Part shown: piece by piece, positions 52,966 to 61,855 of the stretch
Position numbering within the stretch: the stretch's first letter is position 1
Layout of the letters: each line of letters begins with the position of its first letter
From: Listeria floridensis FSL S10-1187
GTDB lineage: Bacteria; Bacillota; Bacilli; Lactobacillales; Listeriaceae
Length of the DNA stretch: 64,000 bases
Reading direction: 5' to 3'
NCBI RefSeq assembly: GCF_000525875.1
Contig: NZ_AODF01000032.1
Span: 32,181 to 96,180, forward strand
Position numbers and translations under genes: made by a program
Notes under the pieces: model-generated
Told to the model about the DNA's origin: nothing
The model's database searches: none
Seen by the model: only the letters and a program-made list of their open reading frames with translations

Positions 52966-53671
52966 GGCTGATCCGCTCCTGTATAATCGCATTTGCTACT
53001 TGCAAATCGTAAGGCGTTGTAATCTTAATATTGAAGATCTCGCCTTTTACGAGGCTGACTTTTTCGCCAGCTAGCAAGCAGATTTTACATGCATCTGTTA
53101 AAATTTCTTTTTGTTCGCTTGAAAGAGCATTGTAATGCCCATAAATCATCTTCATGTTAAAGCTTTGCGGTGTCTGTCCTTGGTACATCACATCGCGGAC
53201 AGGAATATCTGTAATAAATTCATGGTTCGTCGATTCAACAATCGTATCGGTTGCTGTAATCACGGTGTCTACTGTGCCATATTTTAATGCGGCATCAATA
53301 TTTTCTTCAATGATGCGATGCGTCAAAAATGGTCGAACAGCATCGTGTGTAATGACGATATCATCATCATTTAACCCGAAGTTTTGTTCGACGTAGCGAA
53401 TGCCGTTCATGATGGTTTCATTGCGGTCGCTTCCGCCTTCGATTACAACCACGCGATCATCGTGAATATGTTTTTTCAAGACGTCTTCTGTGTGATTAAT
53501 CCATTCTTTCGGCGAAGCTACCAAAATTTTATCAAATCGTGCATTTAAAATAAATTTTTCAACCGTGTGAACGATTACTGGTTTGCCATTAAGCGGCAAG
53601 TACTGCTTCGGCATGCTAACGTTACCCATTCGAGTCCCTTTGCCTCCAGCAAGAATTTCAGCATAGATCAT
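52958..53671 (-). CDS. tarI: Ribitol-5-phosphate cytidylyltransferase
   Basis: TarI makes CDP-ribitol from CTP and ribitol-5-phosphate. It is a 237-residue IspD-family nucleotidyltransferase: the N-terminal CTP loop [45 protein letters not shown] and the late YQGQTPQSF substrate motif. Pairing with tarJ separates it from IspD. The ATG at 53671 is preceded by AAAGGAGAC. A promoter-like TGTTACAAT lies upstream (about 53721-53729). Confidence 0.93.
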   Translation of the reverse strand: MIYAEILAGGKGTRMGNVSMPKQYLPLNGKPVIVHTVEKFILNARFDKILVASPKEWINHTEDVLKKHIHDDRVVVIEGGSDRNETIMNGIRYVEQNFGLNDDDIVITHDAVRPFLTHRIIEENIDAALKYGTVDTVITATDTIVESTNHEFITDIPVRDVMYQGQTPQSFNMKMIYGHYNALSSEQKEILTDACKICLLAGEKVSLVKGEIFNIKITTPYDLQVANAIIQERISHD

Positions 53672-53720
53672 TTGTTTTAGTCTCCTTTATCTCTAAAGAT
53701 TGAAAGCTAATATACATGTA

Positions 53721-53729
53721 TTGTAACAC
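53721..53729 (-). promoter_or_regulatory. tarIJ extended -10 promoter
   Basis: The minus strand reads TGTTACAAT about 50 bp before the tarI start, directly after a small terminator hairpin. No clear -35 box is seen. Confidence 0.4.
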
Positions 53730-53741
53730 AAGAAAGAGAAA

Positions 53742-53764
53742 AGAAGCTAAGAATCTTCTTTTCC
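53742..53764 (-). terminator. Terminator of the upstream teichoic acid genes
   Basis: GAAAAGAAG pairs with CTTCTTTTC around a short loop, followed on the minus strand by T-rich sequence, 21 bp after the 331-residue gene. Confidence 0.6.
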
Positions 53765-53784
53765 CTTATAAAATCTGTGATATC

Positions 53785-54780
53785 TTACTTTTCAGCAAAG
53801 TATAAATCGTAACATTTTTGAAGCGGTTTTTCGGATTCTGCGCGAACAGCCTTATAAAGCGCATTAGTCGCTTGGCGGTAGTACCTCAAATAATACTGCC
53901 GCGAGTTAAAGTGCATTTGGCTGAACAAAAAGCTTGAAAACTCCATGTAGGCCTTCATAAATGCCTGATCATCCTTCACTGTTCCATAATATTCGATTGG
54001 AATTTGAACGAAATAATAGCCAAGTGAGACTAACTCCGACACAATCACCTTTTCAAATTTATGCAGCTCGCTTAAAAGCCGAGTGAGAATCTGGCGAGCG
54101 TTTTCGGTTCTGCCTTGCTCGACTTCGGCTTGAAAAGCAGGTCCAATCCGTGTGTTGATCAAGTAATTCAATAAGTTGATATCAAATTCCCGATTCAAAA
54201 GCGGAATGGAGCTATAAGTGCTTTGTACTCGGTGCCAGCGTTCATACAGCGCAAAAATTGCATCTAAATCCAGTGTTTCAAAGCTTTCTGCTTTCGGCAG
54301 CACTTCTACCTCGAGAATCCGTTCCTTCATAATCGAATCAGTTGTTTGGAAGATGTCAAACATCATTTGTTCAAACGTCACTGGTTGTTCTAAACTGTGT
54401 ATTTTATCAAGTACCATACTGCGGCGTAACATGATCTGGCTGTAATTTTCAGCAAGAACTAGAAACGGATCACGTTCTAAATATGTCGTAATGCTGATTT
54501 TGATATCATCAATAAACTGGAATTCTCCTTCGGTAAGAAATGGTTCCTTGTTTTCCTGCTTTCTTAGAAACCTAGTGTAAACTGGGTTGGCAAGGAAATA
54601 AAAGATGTCTTCGCTCGTAAATTCAGCTGGATATTTTTCATAAAACAGCTTCATTTGGTTTTGCGTAGTTTTGCTTTCGACGGTTTGGAAAACGATAAAC
54701 TCGGCTTCGGTTTGAGCGAGCAGTTCTTCTATTTGATCGGTCGTCATTGTTTCGGCTTGAGCTACTGGAATGAACTTCAT
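53785..54780 (-). CDS. Unrecognised 331-residue protein coupled to a teichoic acid polymerase gene
   Basis: I do not recognise this protein. It is 331 residues, soluble, acidic and helix-rich, with no signal peptide, no membrane segment and no glycosyltransferase or nucleotide motif that I can identify. The N-terminus (QAETMTTDQIEELLAQTEAE, then FIVFQTVESKTTQNQMKLFY) may form a small alpha/beta fold, and the rest is helical with many Tyr/Phe residues, ending LYKAVRAESEKPLQKCYDLY. Its ATG overlaps the stop of the GT2-TagF gene (ATGA at 54777-54780), so it is translated with it. This strongly suggests a role in teichoic acid synthesis, for example as a partner, regulator or acceptor-length factor of the polymerase. 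Confidence 0.75.
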   Translation of the reverse strand: MKFIPVAQAETMTTDQIEELLAQTEAEFIVFQTVESKTTQNQMKLFYEKYPAEFTSEDIFYFLANPVYTRFLRKQENKEPFLTEGEFQFIDDIKISITTYLERDPFLVLAENYSQIMLRRSMVLDKIHSLEQPVTFEQMMFDIFQTTDSIMKERILEVEVLPKAESFETLDLDAIFALYERWHRVQSTYSSIPLLNREFDINLLNYLINTRIGPAFQAEVEQGRTENARQILTRLLSELHKFEKVIVSELVSLGYYFVQIPIEYYGTVKDDQAFMKAYMEFSSFLFSQMHFNSRQYYLRYYRQATNALYKAVRAESEKPLQKCYDLYFAEK

Positions 54781-57075
54781 TTTCTCCCCCCCTTGTCCAC
54801 ATAAGTTTCAATAAAGCGTTCGGTCGAGTGACCATCAATCGCATCCATGAATTTCTCACGGAACTGCGCCAGTTTCTCATAATCGTACTGTTCTGCTTTG
54901 ATCGCATCAATCAGCGTATCGGTTGTTTTGTAAATCAAACCGGGAATCATTTCTTCATAATTGAAATAAAAACCGCGTTCATCAAAGTAGTTTTCAACGT
55001 CATAGGAAAAGAAAAACATCGGACGGTTCATAATGCTATATTCAAATATAACGGATGAGTAATCGGTGATTAAGATGTCGCTTAGGAACATTAGATCGTT
55101 CACATCGCTCCCAGAGCCCATTCGTAAAATAAACGGATCGTCTTCTTCAATATCCATCGAAATATTTTTGATCATCGGATGGAATTTCAAGATCAAGACA
55201 TACTCGTCTCCTAGTTCTTGTTTCATTTTTTTCAAGTCGAGTACAACGCTGTAGTTTTTTCGTTCATCTGGGCCACCGCGGAATGTCGGCGCATAAAGGA
55301 TGGCTTTTTTATGCCGCAAAACCGGGTATCTTTTACGGTAAACTTCAATGATATAGTTCTTATAGTCTTGATCAAAAAACTTATCAGTACGTGGTACACC
55401 AATTGGCTTAATTTGTTCCGGTGTCTTCGCAAACGCTTCGGCATACTGCGGGATAATCGCTTTTGAACTCACAAGCACATCGGAATACGGCGAGTGAGCG
55501 CGCGACTCGAATTCTTCTGTATTGGAATCGCCCGACTCAAGCGCGCTGAAACCAAATTTTTTGAAAGCGCCAGTTGCATGCCACGACTGGATGACGTGAG
55601 CTCTTCTGCTGAATTTCAAGCCGTAAATTTTGTTGTAGTAGTCGTCCAGCACAATGGTTTTTGCGCGCGCTAAGACGTAATAAAGCTGTAGGACTTCAAT
55701 CCAGCTACGTTGTTTGCGTAAGAAGACATAGATGCGCTCTTCGCGGTCATGTTGGAACATATAATCGTAAATCGACAGCAAGTTCCCTTCCAGAACAGTG
55801 CTACGCTCCGTTGCGAGGACAAGAAAATCTTTTTTCGGTAGCCAAGATGCCACTTTGAACAAAATTTTCCGAGCAAAACCGTTCACAAGCCGAGGTGTTT
55901 TCAGCTTCGTACGCCAAATAAAGATGCGCGAAAGTTTCTTTGCGTTTTTCCAATTATCTTCTTCAATAATGGCGAGCGAAGCGCGGCTATAAATCGGGTA
56001 AGATTTTGAAAAGGCCGCCTTTGCTTCTTTTGTTTGGCGCTCGTAAAGGTGGGTAATCAGCTCCCGGTAAGCTACACGTGCCGATTTTTGAATGAAGTTA
56101 GCCCGGTCGATCACACTGTAGAGTAAGTAATAACGGAACGAAGGAATCACGTTTAGGAAATAATCGGGTTTTGATTTAAACCAATTTAAAATCATCGTAA
56201 AGCCGTTTTTTTTGAATCTCGCTATCTTTACTTTCAACGATTGCTTTAAGTGAAGCCCAAAATTCGATATCTGAAACCCGTTTGTAATACTCAAGCGCTA
56301 CTTCTTCCGGTGTGTTGCTTCGTGCAATTTCTTTTTCGCCAAAGTCAAAGACATCAAAAACCGACTGCAAAATCCGCATTGGGTCCTTGCCAACAGATTG
56401 GGTTAGCGATTGTTCTTCTCCGTCACGTAAACGGTAATAATAAACAACTTTTTCAACGGTGAAAATCTTCGAGGCGTTCAAAAGTGTATGAAGAACGAAC
56501 GGCTGATCTTCCCCGTAACGAATGCTTTCAGGGAAAAACTGATCTTTTACTAGTTCGTGATGGTAAAGCTTGGCACAAGGGCCAATTGAATAAAATAGTT
56601 CCGGATTTTCGATAATTGTTTTTTCACCTGGCTTTGCGATGTTATAGCGCAAGTGAGATGGGATAAACCATTCGCGTTCAGAGTTAAAACGCTTGGTTGC
56701 CCCAGTTACAAGTTCAGCTTGATGCGAAACGGCCGCATTATACATCAGTGAAAGGGCAAAATCTGGAATTAAGTCATCACTATCAACGAACAAAATGTAT
56801 TCCCCTTTGGCAAGACGTAATCCATGATTCCGTGCAGCTGCCGGGCCGGCATTCGGCTGTTCAATCAATTGAAATTTATCTTTTCCTTGAATAAAAGAGC
56901 GGACAATTTGAACGGTATCATCCGATGAACCGTCATCAATAAGTAAAACTTCATAATTTGAAAAATCTTGTTCGTCTATACTTTTCAGCGTTTCACCAAC
57001 AATTTCAGCTACATTATAAAGCGGGACGATAATACTGATTCCTATCTCTCTTTTTTCTTCTAAAGAATTAGTCAT
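54777..57075 (-). CDS. GT2-TagF bifunctional teichoic acid synthase, one-base frameshift
   Basis: Two frames overlap: a GT2 domain (56176-57075; SIIVPLYNVAEIVGETLKSI, LLIDDGSSDDTVQ, LFVDSDDLIPD) and a TagF-type polyol-phosphate polymerase (54777-56294; QSWHATGAFKKFGFSA, APTFRGGPDERKN, ILKFHPMI, ILITDYSSVIFEYSIM). The second frame has no ribosome site or sensible start. Removing one base from the T8 run 56206-56213 joins them (DSEIQKKNGFTMILNWF) into about 765 residues. GT2-plus-glycerophosphotransferase fusions are common in Listeria teichoic acid loci. It probably polymerises ribitol phosphate and adds a sugar. The start at 57075 follows GAGGAG. It is translationally coupled to the 331-residue gene. 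Confidence 0.83.
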
Positions 57076-57114
57076 GTCTATAAATTCTCCTCACTACATA
57101 TCCATATCATTTCA

Positions 57115-57143
57115 ATTTTAGCGATAATGCTATGCCCTGTCAA
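57115..57143 (-). promoter_or_regulatory. Strong sigma-A promoter of the GT2-TagF operon
   Basis: The minus strand reads TTGACA, 17 bases, TAAAAT, 40 bp upstream of the GT2-TagF start: consensus -35 and near-consensus -10. Confidence 0.8.
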
Positions 57144-57375
57144 TGAAGTTCATGACAGAACAGCCGGATTTGCTTGTCTCGGCATGGATAGTTTTTTTGC
57201 GGATTTATGAAAAATCCTTAAATTTGTCACAATTTAGCGGTTTGAATAAGCCGGTATATCGGATGCTGCTCCCTAGCTGGAAATGGCTTTACTAGGCGGA
57301 TTTACCACTATTTTCTTTTATTTACCAAGGCTTAGAAAGAAGAATAAATTTGCTGGGCAGATTTATCATGTTCGC

Positions 57376-57404
57376 TTGCCTCTCCTACTTCCTTCCCGTA
57401 TAAT
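57376..57404 (+). promoter_or_regulatory. galU promoter
   Basis: TTGCCT, 17 bases, TATAAT, ending 42 bp before the galU ATG. Confidence 0.8.
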
Positions 57405-57446
57405 TGAGGTTAGTACACTATAGCATTTTATCGGAGGTCTAAGTTT

Positions 57447-58400
57447 ATGAAAGTCAAAAAGGCAGTAATTCCTGCAGCGGGGCTTGGAACACGTTTTCTC
57501 CCTGCAACTAAAGCAATGCCGAAAGAAATTTTACCCATTGTAGATAAACCAACTATTCAATTTATTGTTGAGGAAGCGATGGCATCTGGCATTGAAGATA
57601 TTCTGATTGTAACGGGAAAAGGCAAACGTGCGATTGAAGATCACTTTGATTCGGTTCCTGAACTTGAAGCTAACTTAATCGCCAAAAACAAAATGGAACT
57701 TTTACATCTGGTAGAAGAAACCACCAATATTAACTTACATTTCATTCGTCAATCGAAACCTAAAGGGCTTGGTGACGCTATTTTGCAAGCAAAAGGTTTT
57801 GTTGGAAATGAACCGTTTGTTGTCATGCTCGGCGATGACATCGTTCGCTCGAAAGTCCCTTGCGCTAAACAACTGATTGATCAATATGAACGAACTCATA
57901 GTTCAGTAATTGGCGTTCAAACTGTGCCACATAAGGAAACTTACCGATACGGCATTATCAACCCAGCAGACAAATTGAGCGATCGCCTCTATAACGTAAA
58001 AGGTTTCGTTGAAAAGCCAGATCCAAATGACGCGCCTTCTGATCTTGCAATTCTTGGCCGTTACTTATTGACACCACAAATTTTTGATTACCTATCGACT
58101 CAGGAACCAGGTGCTGGTGGCGAAATTCAACTGACGGATGCGATTAATCGTCTTAATGAAATCCAGCGCGTTTTCGCTTATGATTTTGAAGGCACACGCT
58201 ATGATGTCGGCGATAAATACGGTTTCATTGAAACAACGATGAAATTTGCTTTAGAACATCCTGAAATTAAAGACGATGTCCGTCTTTTAATTGATGAGCT
58301 TTATCAAGAAATTCATGCTAGCGATAAAAAAAACCAAAAAAATAAATATAAAAAAAAGCGTTTCGCAAAACTTGATTTGCGAAACGCTTTTTCTTATTGA
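57447..58400 (+). CDS. galU: UTP-glucose-1-phosphate uridylyltransferase
   Basis: GalU makes UDP-glucose, used for wall polymer glycosylation and glycolipid anchors. It has [20 protein letters not shown] (nucleotide loop), [28 protein letters not shown] and [15 protein letters not shown], all typical. The ATG at 57447 follows ATCGGAGG. The open frame ends at 58400 with a lysine-rich tail that runs through the terminator hairpin. If the A8 (58326-58333) and A7 (58336-58342) runs are each one base shorter, the frame stops at 58343-58345 with ...ASDKKTKK, about 298 residues, which is the family length and ends before the hairpin. I believe the shorter version. Confidence 0.95.
   Translation: MKVKKAVIPAAGLGTRFLPATKAMPKEILPIVDKPTIQFIVEEAMASGIEDILIVTGKGKRAIEDHFDSVPELEANLIAKNKMELLHLVEETTNINLHFIRQSKPKGLGDAILQAKGFVGNEPFVVMLGDDIVRSKVPCAKQLIDQYERTHSSVIGVQTVPHKETYRYGIINPADKLSDRLYNVKGFVEKPDPNDAPSDLAILGRYLLTPQIFDYLSTQEPGAGGEIQLTDAINRLNEIQRVFAYDFEGTRYDVGDKYGFIETTMKFALEHPEIKDDVRLLIDELYQEIHASDKKNQKNKYKKKRFAKLDLRNAFSY
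58352..58393. terminator. Bidirectional terminator between galU and the gtrB-type gene
   Basis: AAAAAGCGTTTCGCAAA and TTTGCGAAACGCTTTTT form a strong stem with T-runs on both strands, directly after the gtrB-type stop and after the likely true galU stop. Confidence 0.88.
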
Positions 58401-59395
58401 ATGGAACTGATTTTAGTTTCACGTACCTCTTCTTTAGCCACTTTTTCAGCATATAGATTTTCTTCGATCGTATAGCGCGGTCGACCTTTTACTTCTTTGA
58501 AAATCTTTCCTATGTATTCACCGAGAACACCAATTGCAAGAAGCTGAATGCCGCCAACAATCCATACTGAAATCATCAGTGATGTCCAGCCAGCCGTAAC
58601 TTGTCCCATGATTTTTTGAACAAGTGCATAAATTCCTATACCAATTCCTACAGCGAACATCACAAAACCAAGAGCAAGGAGCATTCGTATAGGAGCAATA
58701 CTAAAAGAAGTAATTCCATCAACAGCAAAAGAGATCATCTTTTTAAGTGGATATTTCGATTCTCCTGCGAAGCGTTCGTTACGGTCATAGTACACTTTTG
58801 TCGATTTAAATCCAAGTAATGGAATGATACCACGAATAAACATGTTTTCTTCTTTATAATTCAAGAATTCTTTTAGTGCACGTTTGCTAAGCAAGCGATA
58901 ATCTGCATGGTTAGGGACTAACTTAACACCAATTCTTTCCATAAAGCGGTAAAAAGCTAAGGCTGTATTACGTTTAAAGAAAGTATCTGTATCCCGTTTT
59001 CCTCGAACTCCGTAAACCACATCATAGCCTTCACGAAACTTTTCAAGAAAATCAGCAATCACACGGACATCATCCTGCAAATCGGCATCAATTGAGACAA
59101 TGCAATCTGATTTCTCGTAAGCCGCATTTAATCCAGCTAACAAAGCCCCTTGATGACCAAAATTACGGCTTAATTTCACACCTGTTACCCACCGATTATC
59201 TGCTGTCTTTTCGCTAATTAACGACCACGTTGCATCTTTACTACCATCATCAACATATAAAATTTTACTGTCATCAGAAATCAAATCTCTCTCTAGCATG
59301 CTTTCCATCATCTGCGTCAGCTGTTTCGTAGTCTCGTCCAAAACTTCTTCCTCGTTATAACAAGGGACAACAATTGTCAAAAAAGGCTTTTTCAT
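58394..59395 (-). CDS. GtrB/DPM1-type polyprenyl-phosphate glycosyltransferase
   Basis: This is a 333-residue GT2 with a C-terminal membrane part. The catalytic domain has [57 protein letters not shown] and the later RDLxxLSKRA-type region ([13 protein letters not shown]). Two transmembrane helices follow (about 232-255 and 268-292). Such enzymes load a sugar, often glucose, onto undecaprenyl phosphate for later transfer outside the cell by a GT-C enzyme or onto teichoic acid. It converges on galU, which supplies UDP-glucose. No flippase (GtcA-type) or GT-C gene is adjacent in the window. Confidence 0.88.
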   Translation of the reverse strand: MKKPFLTIVVPCYNEEEVLDETTKQLTQMMESMLERDLISDDSKILYVDDGSKDATWSLISEKTADNRWVTGVKLSRNFGHQGALLAGLNAAYEKSDCIVSIDADLQDDVRVIADFLEKFREGYDVVYGVRGKRDTDTFFKRNTALAFYRFMERIGVKLVPNHADYRLLSKRALKEFLNYKEENMFIRGIIPLLGFKSTKVYYDRNERFAGESKYPLKKMISFAVDGITSFSIAPIRMLLALGFVMFAVGIGIGIYALVQKIMGQVTAGWTSLMISVWIVGGIQLLAIGVLGEYIGKIFKEVKGRPRYTIEENLYAEKVAKEEVRETKISSIQ

Positions 59396-59477
59396 TTAAA
59401 CAGCACTCCTCAATCATAAACAATATTACTAGCATATCCTATTTACTAAATTGAATCAATAAATTTCTATTAAAAAA

Positions 59478-59516
59478 AACCATTTTCTTCGTTTTACACA
59501 CAAAGAAAATGGTTTA
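59478..59516 (-). terminator. Terminator of the Auto-like autolysin gene
   Basis: AACCATTTTCTT pairs with AAGAAAATGGTT around a 13-base loop, with flanking A/T runs, just after the stop at 59522. Confidence 0.85.
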
Positions 59517-59521
59517 TCTAA

Positions 59522-61582
59522 CTATTTTATGTTTGCGAAAGCTCTTTTATCCAACCAGCCGATTTCTTTCCCAGAAATACTAAACAAGTAATAAGTTGCC
59601 CGCGAAGTTTTTGCCTCTCGCGTGATTACGGCTTGCTTGTTTAAGTATGGTGCTGCTTGACTCACAAACTTCGTTCCAATCGTTTTATATGGTAACGACC
59701 AAACAGCATTACCAGTTACGTTCTTCACTGTCCCGGTTAAATGCACAGCTTTATTCGTTTCTAGGTTATCATAGACATCAAATGCCCGTGTATCTAACCA
59801 TCCTGTTGTCTTGCCATTCACGCTGAATTGATAGTAGGTACTACGATCCGTCACCGCTTTTCTTAAAAGCTGGACTTGCTTATTGTGATACGGCGCTGCT
59901 TGACCGACAAGTGTTGTTCCAACTATTTCATACGGTGCGCTCCAGATTGCATGTCCGGCTGTTGTGGTAATAATTGCCGGGTAGCTATATACAACATTGC
60001 TTGACAGCTGATTATAAAACTTGAACGCGCGCTTATCTAGCCAACCAATGATTTTACCATCAATTTGTACTTGGTAATACGTTCCGCGTTTCGTTTTTGC
60101 TTCGCGAATCAACTTCACATCACGGTTCGCATAGGTTGAAGCACTTGTTACCCATTTTGATCCACTTGAATAGTAAGGTGCTGACCAAAAGGCATTACTA
60201 GTTGGTTTAGTGATTTTCGCATCCAAGTTTACCGCTTTATTATACTCGACTGTGTCATACATTTTGAAAGCTTTTTCATCAAGCCACCCCACAGTTTTGC
60301 CGCTTACAGCAAATCGGTAATAGCTGCCATGCTGTGTTTTACGTTTGTAATCCAGCTTGACATCTTTATTCGCGTAGCTTGATGCTGCATTAACTCGTGT
60401 GATCCCTTGAAGTTTATACGCATTGCTCCAAACCGCATGTCCATCTGTTTCTGCCACTTGAGCATCCACACTGACTTTTTGTTCATTCACAACCGAATCA
60501 TATTCATACACTGTAAAAGCGCGTTTATCTAGCCAGCCGATTACTTTCTCATTAATACTAAACTGGTAGTAAATGCCGCGCGCTGTTTTTGCTTCACGTT
60601 CAATTTTCACTTCTTGTTTTTGATAATTGGCTGCCGCTCCAACTTGGGTACGCCCATAAACATTATATGGTTTTGTCCAAACTGTATGGCCTGCAGTTGT
60701 CGTAATCGCTGCGCGTGCGACAAAGCCTTTGTTATATTCCTCAGTATCGTAAAGTGTCAAGGCTTTTTGGTCAATCCATCCGACAACTTTGCCGTTTTGC
60801 TTGAACTGATAATACGTTCCACGTTTTGTCGTAGCCTTCCGAACAAGCTGAATATCTTGGTTTGTATAATTGCTTGCTGGTCCGACAAGTTTTGTCCCTT
60901 TTACTTTATAAGGTAGCGACCAAACAGCATTTCCCGAGACTGTGGTCACTTTTGCATAACCGGATACAGCTGATTCAGATGAAACTGAGTCGTAAAGTTC
61001 ATCATATTGCTGCAAGTTATAGGTTTCAACAATATTGATCAGTTTTGAAGCGTAGCCTGGGTCAGTCGCATAGCCTGCATTTTGTAATTCCTGTGCAGCT
61101 ACTTTATAATTTGGTGCATCAAGAACCTTTTTATAATGATCTTTATCCCAAGAAACACCATTCACAAATAGCAAACTGTGATCATGAACAGATTCCTGCC
61201 AGTTAGCATATTTACGGAACTCTGCATTGATCGTAATCCATTTTCCGTTGACATATTCAAGCGTCGGCATAGTGACGTAGTTGCCATTATACCGGCCTTT
61301 CATTCCGAATAGATTGTTTCCTTTTTTGGTGAGTTCAGATTTACCCCAGCCGGATTCCAAAATACCTTGCGCAAGTGTGATACTTGATAATACACCATAG
61401 CGCTCCTGACTAGCTTGCGCAAGTGGTGCAAGCGTGTTAATAAAAACTTGATTTGCACTCAGCGCTTGTGTCTCCGCATAAACTCTTTCTCCTAGTATTG
61501 GTGATGCAGAAGAGACGACTGTGAAACTGCTGGTTAGAAGAAGTCCAGTCACCGCAATATTCAGCGTCTTTCTTTTTCTCAT
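59522..61582 (-). CDS. Auto-like GW autolysin (GH73 with six GW modules)
   Basis: This is a 686-residue secreted glucosaminidase. A signal peptide (about 1-38, ending near VYAET) is followed by the GH73 domain (about 45-210) with catalytic AQGILESGWGKSELTKKGN and AGYATDPGYASKLINIVETY. Then come six GW modules of about 80 residues, each ending in GWxDxxAF (GWIDQKAL, GWLDKRAF, GWLDEKAF, GWLDKRAF, GWLDTRAF, GWLDKRAF). GW modules hold the enzyme on lipoteichoic acid. The L. monocytogenes counterpart Auto (lmo1076), required for invasion, has four modules as I recall. The start is ATG 61582; TTG 61591 is too near the GGGAG site. The frame is intact. A perfect dyad lies upstream. Confidence 0.9.
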   Translation of the reverse strand: MRKRKTLNIAVTGLLLTSSFTVVSSASPILGERVYAETQALSANQVFINTLAPLAQASQERYGVLSSITLAQGILESGWGKSELTKKGNNLFGMKGRYNGNYVTMPTLEYVNGKWITINAEFRKYANWQESVHDHSLLFVNGVSWDKDHYKKVLDAPNYKVAAQELQNAGYATDPGYASKLINIVETYNLQQYDELYDSVSSESAVSGYAKVTTVSGNAVWSLPYKVKGTKLVGPASNYTNQDIQLVRKATTKRGTYYQFKQNGKVVGWIDQKALTLYDTEEYNKGFVARAAITTTAGHTVWTKPYNVYGRTQVGAAANYQKQEVKIEREAKTARGIYYQFSINEKVIGWLDKRAFTVYEYDSVVNEQKVSVDAQVAETDGHAVWSNAYKLQGITRVNAASSYANKDVKLDYKRKTQHGSYYRFAVSGKTVGWLDEKAFKMYDTVEYNKAVNLDAKITKPTSNAFWSAPYYSSGSKWVTSASTYANRDVKLIREAKTKRGTYYQVQIDGKIIGWLDKRAFKFYNQLSSNVVYSYPAIITTTAGHAIWSAPYEIVGTTLVGQAAPYHNKQVQLLRKAVTDRSTYYQFSVNGKTTGWLDTRAFDVYDNLETNKAVHLTGTVKNVTGNAVWSLPYKTIGTKFVSQAAPYLNKQAVITREAKTSRATYYLFSISGKEIGWLDKRAFANIK

Positions 61583-61617
61583 TGTATTCAACCACTCCCT
61601 AAATTGTGTTATATATC

Positions 61618-61655
61618 AATTGTAACAAATCGCACAGATTGTAAGTGTTACAATT
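61618..61655. repeat. Perfect 10-bp dyad upstream of the Auto-like gene
   Basis: AATTGTAACA and TGTTACAATT are separated by 18 bases, 36 bp upstream of the gene start and overlapping its probable -10 region. It is a candidate regulator site. Confidence 0.55.
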
Positions 61656-61791
61656 CAGTAACATTACAAAAATGAAACTTTTTGCGTGGTAACTGTGATA
61701 AAACACCTAAAAAGAATTTTTCATATCTGGACAAAAGGGCTAGGTAACTTCTAATACATCCGCAAATCGTTCGGCATAATCCCTCTATCTA

Positions 61792-61800
61792 TGCTACAAT
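61792..61800 (+). promoter_or_regulatory. Extended -10 promoter of the DUF6270-type gene
   Basis: TGCTACAAT lies 55 bp before the ATG at 61856; no clear -35 box. Confidence 0.5.
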
Positions 61801-61855
61801 AAAGCAGAATAGAGCTTTAAAAAGCTGATCATTACAGAGAGCAAGGAGAATATGT

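Larger units (their letters stand above)
57076..57446. other. Divergent promoter region, teichoic acid operon and galU
   Basis: This 371-bp stretch has no gene. It contains a strong minus-strand promoter (57115-57143) and a strong plus-strand promoter (57376-57404). Between them I see no repeat or ORF worth naming. Confidence 0.7.

Noticed and set aside
59600..61000. Tandem repeats in the Auto-like gene considered as a CRISPR or satellite array
   Set aside because: The period is about 240 bp and the translated repeats are GW modules; no short identical repeats with spacers occur.
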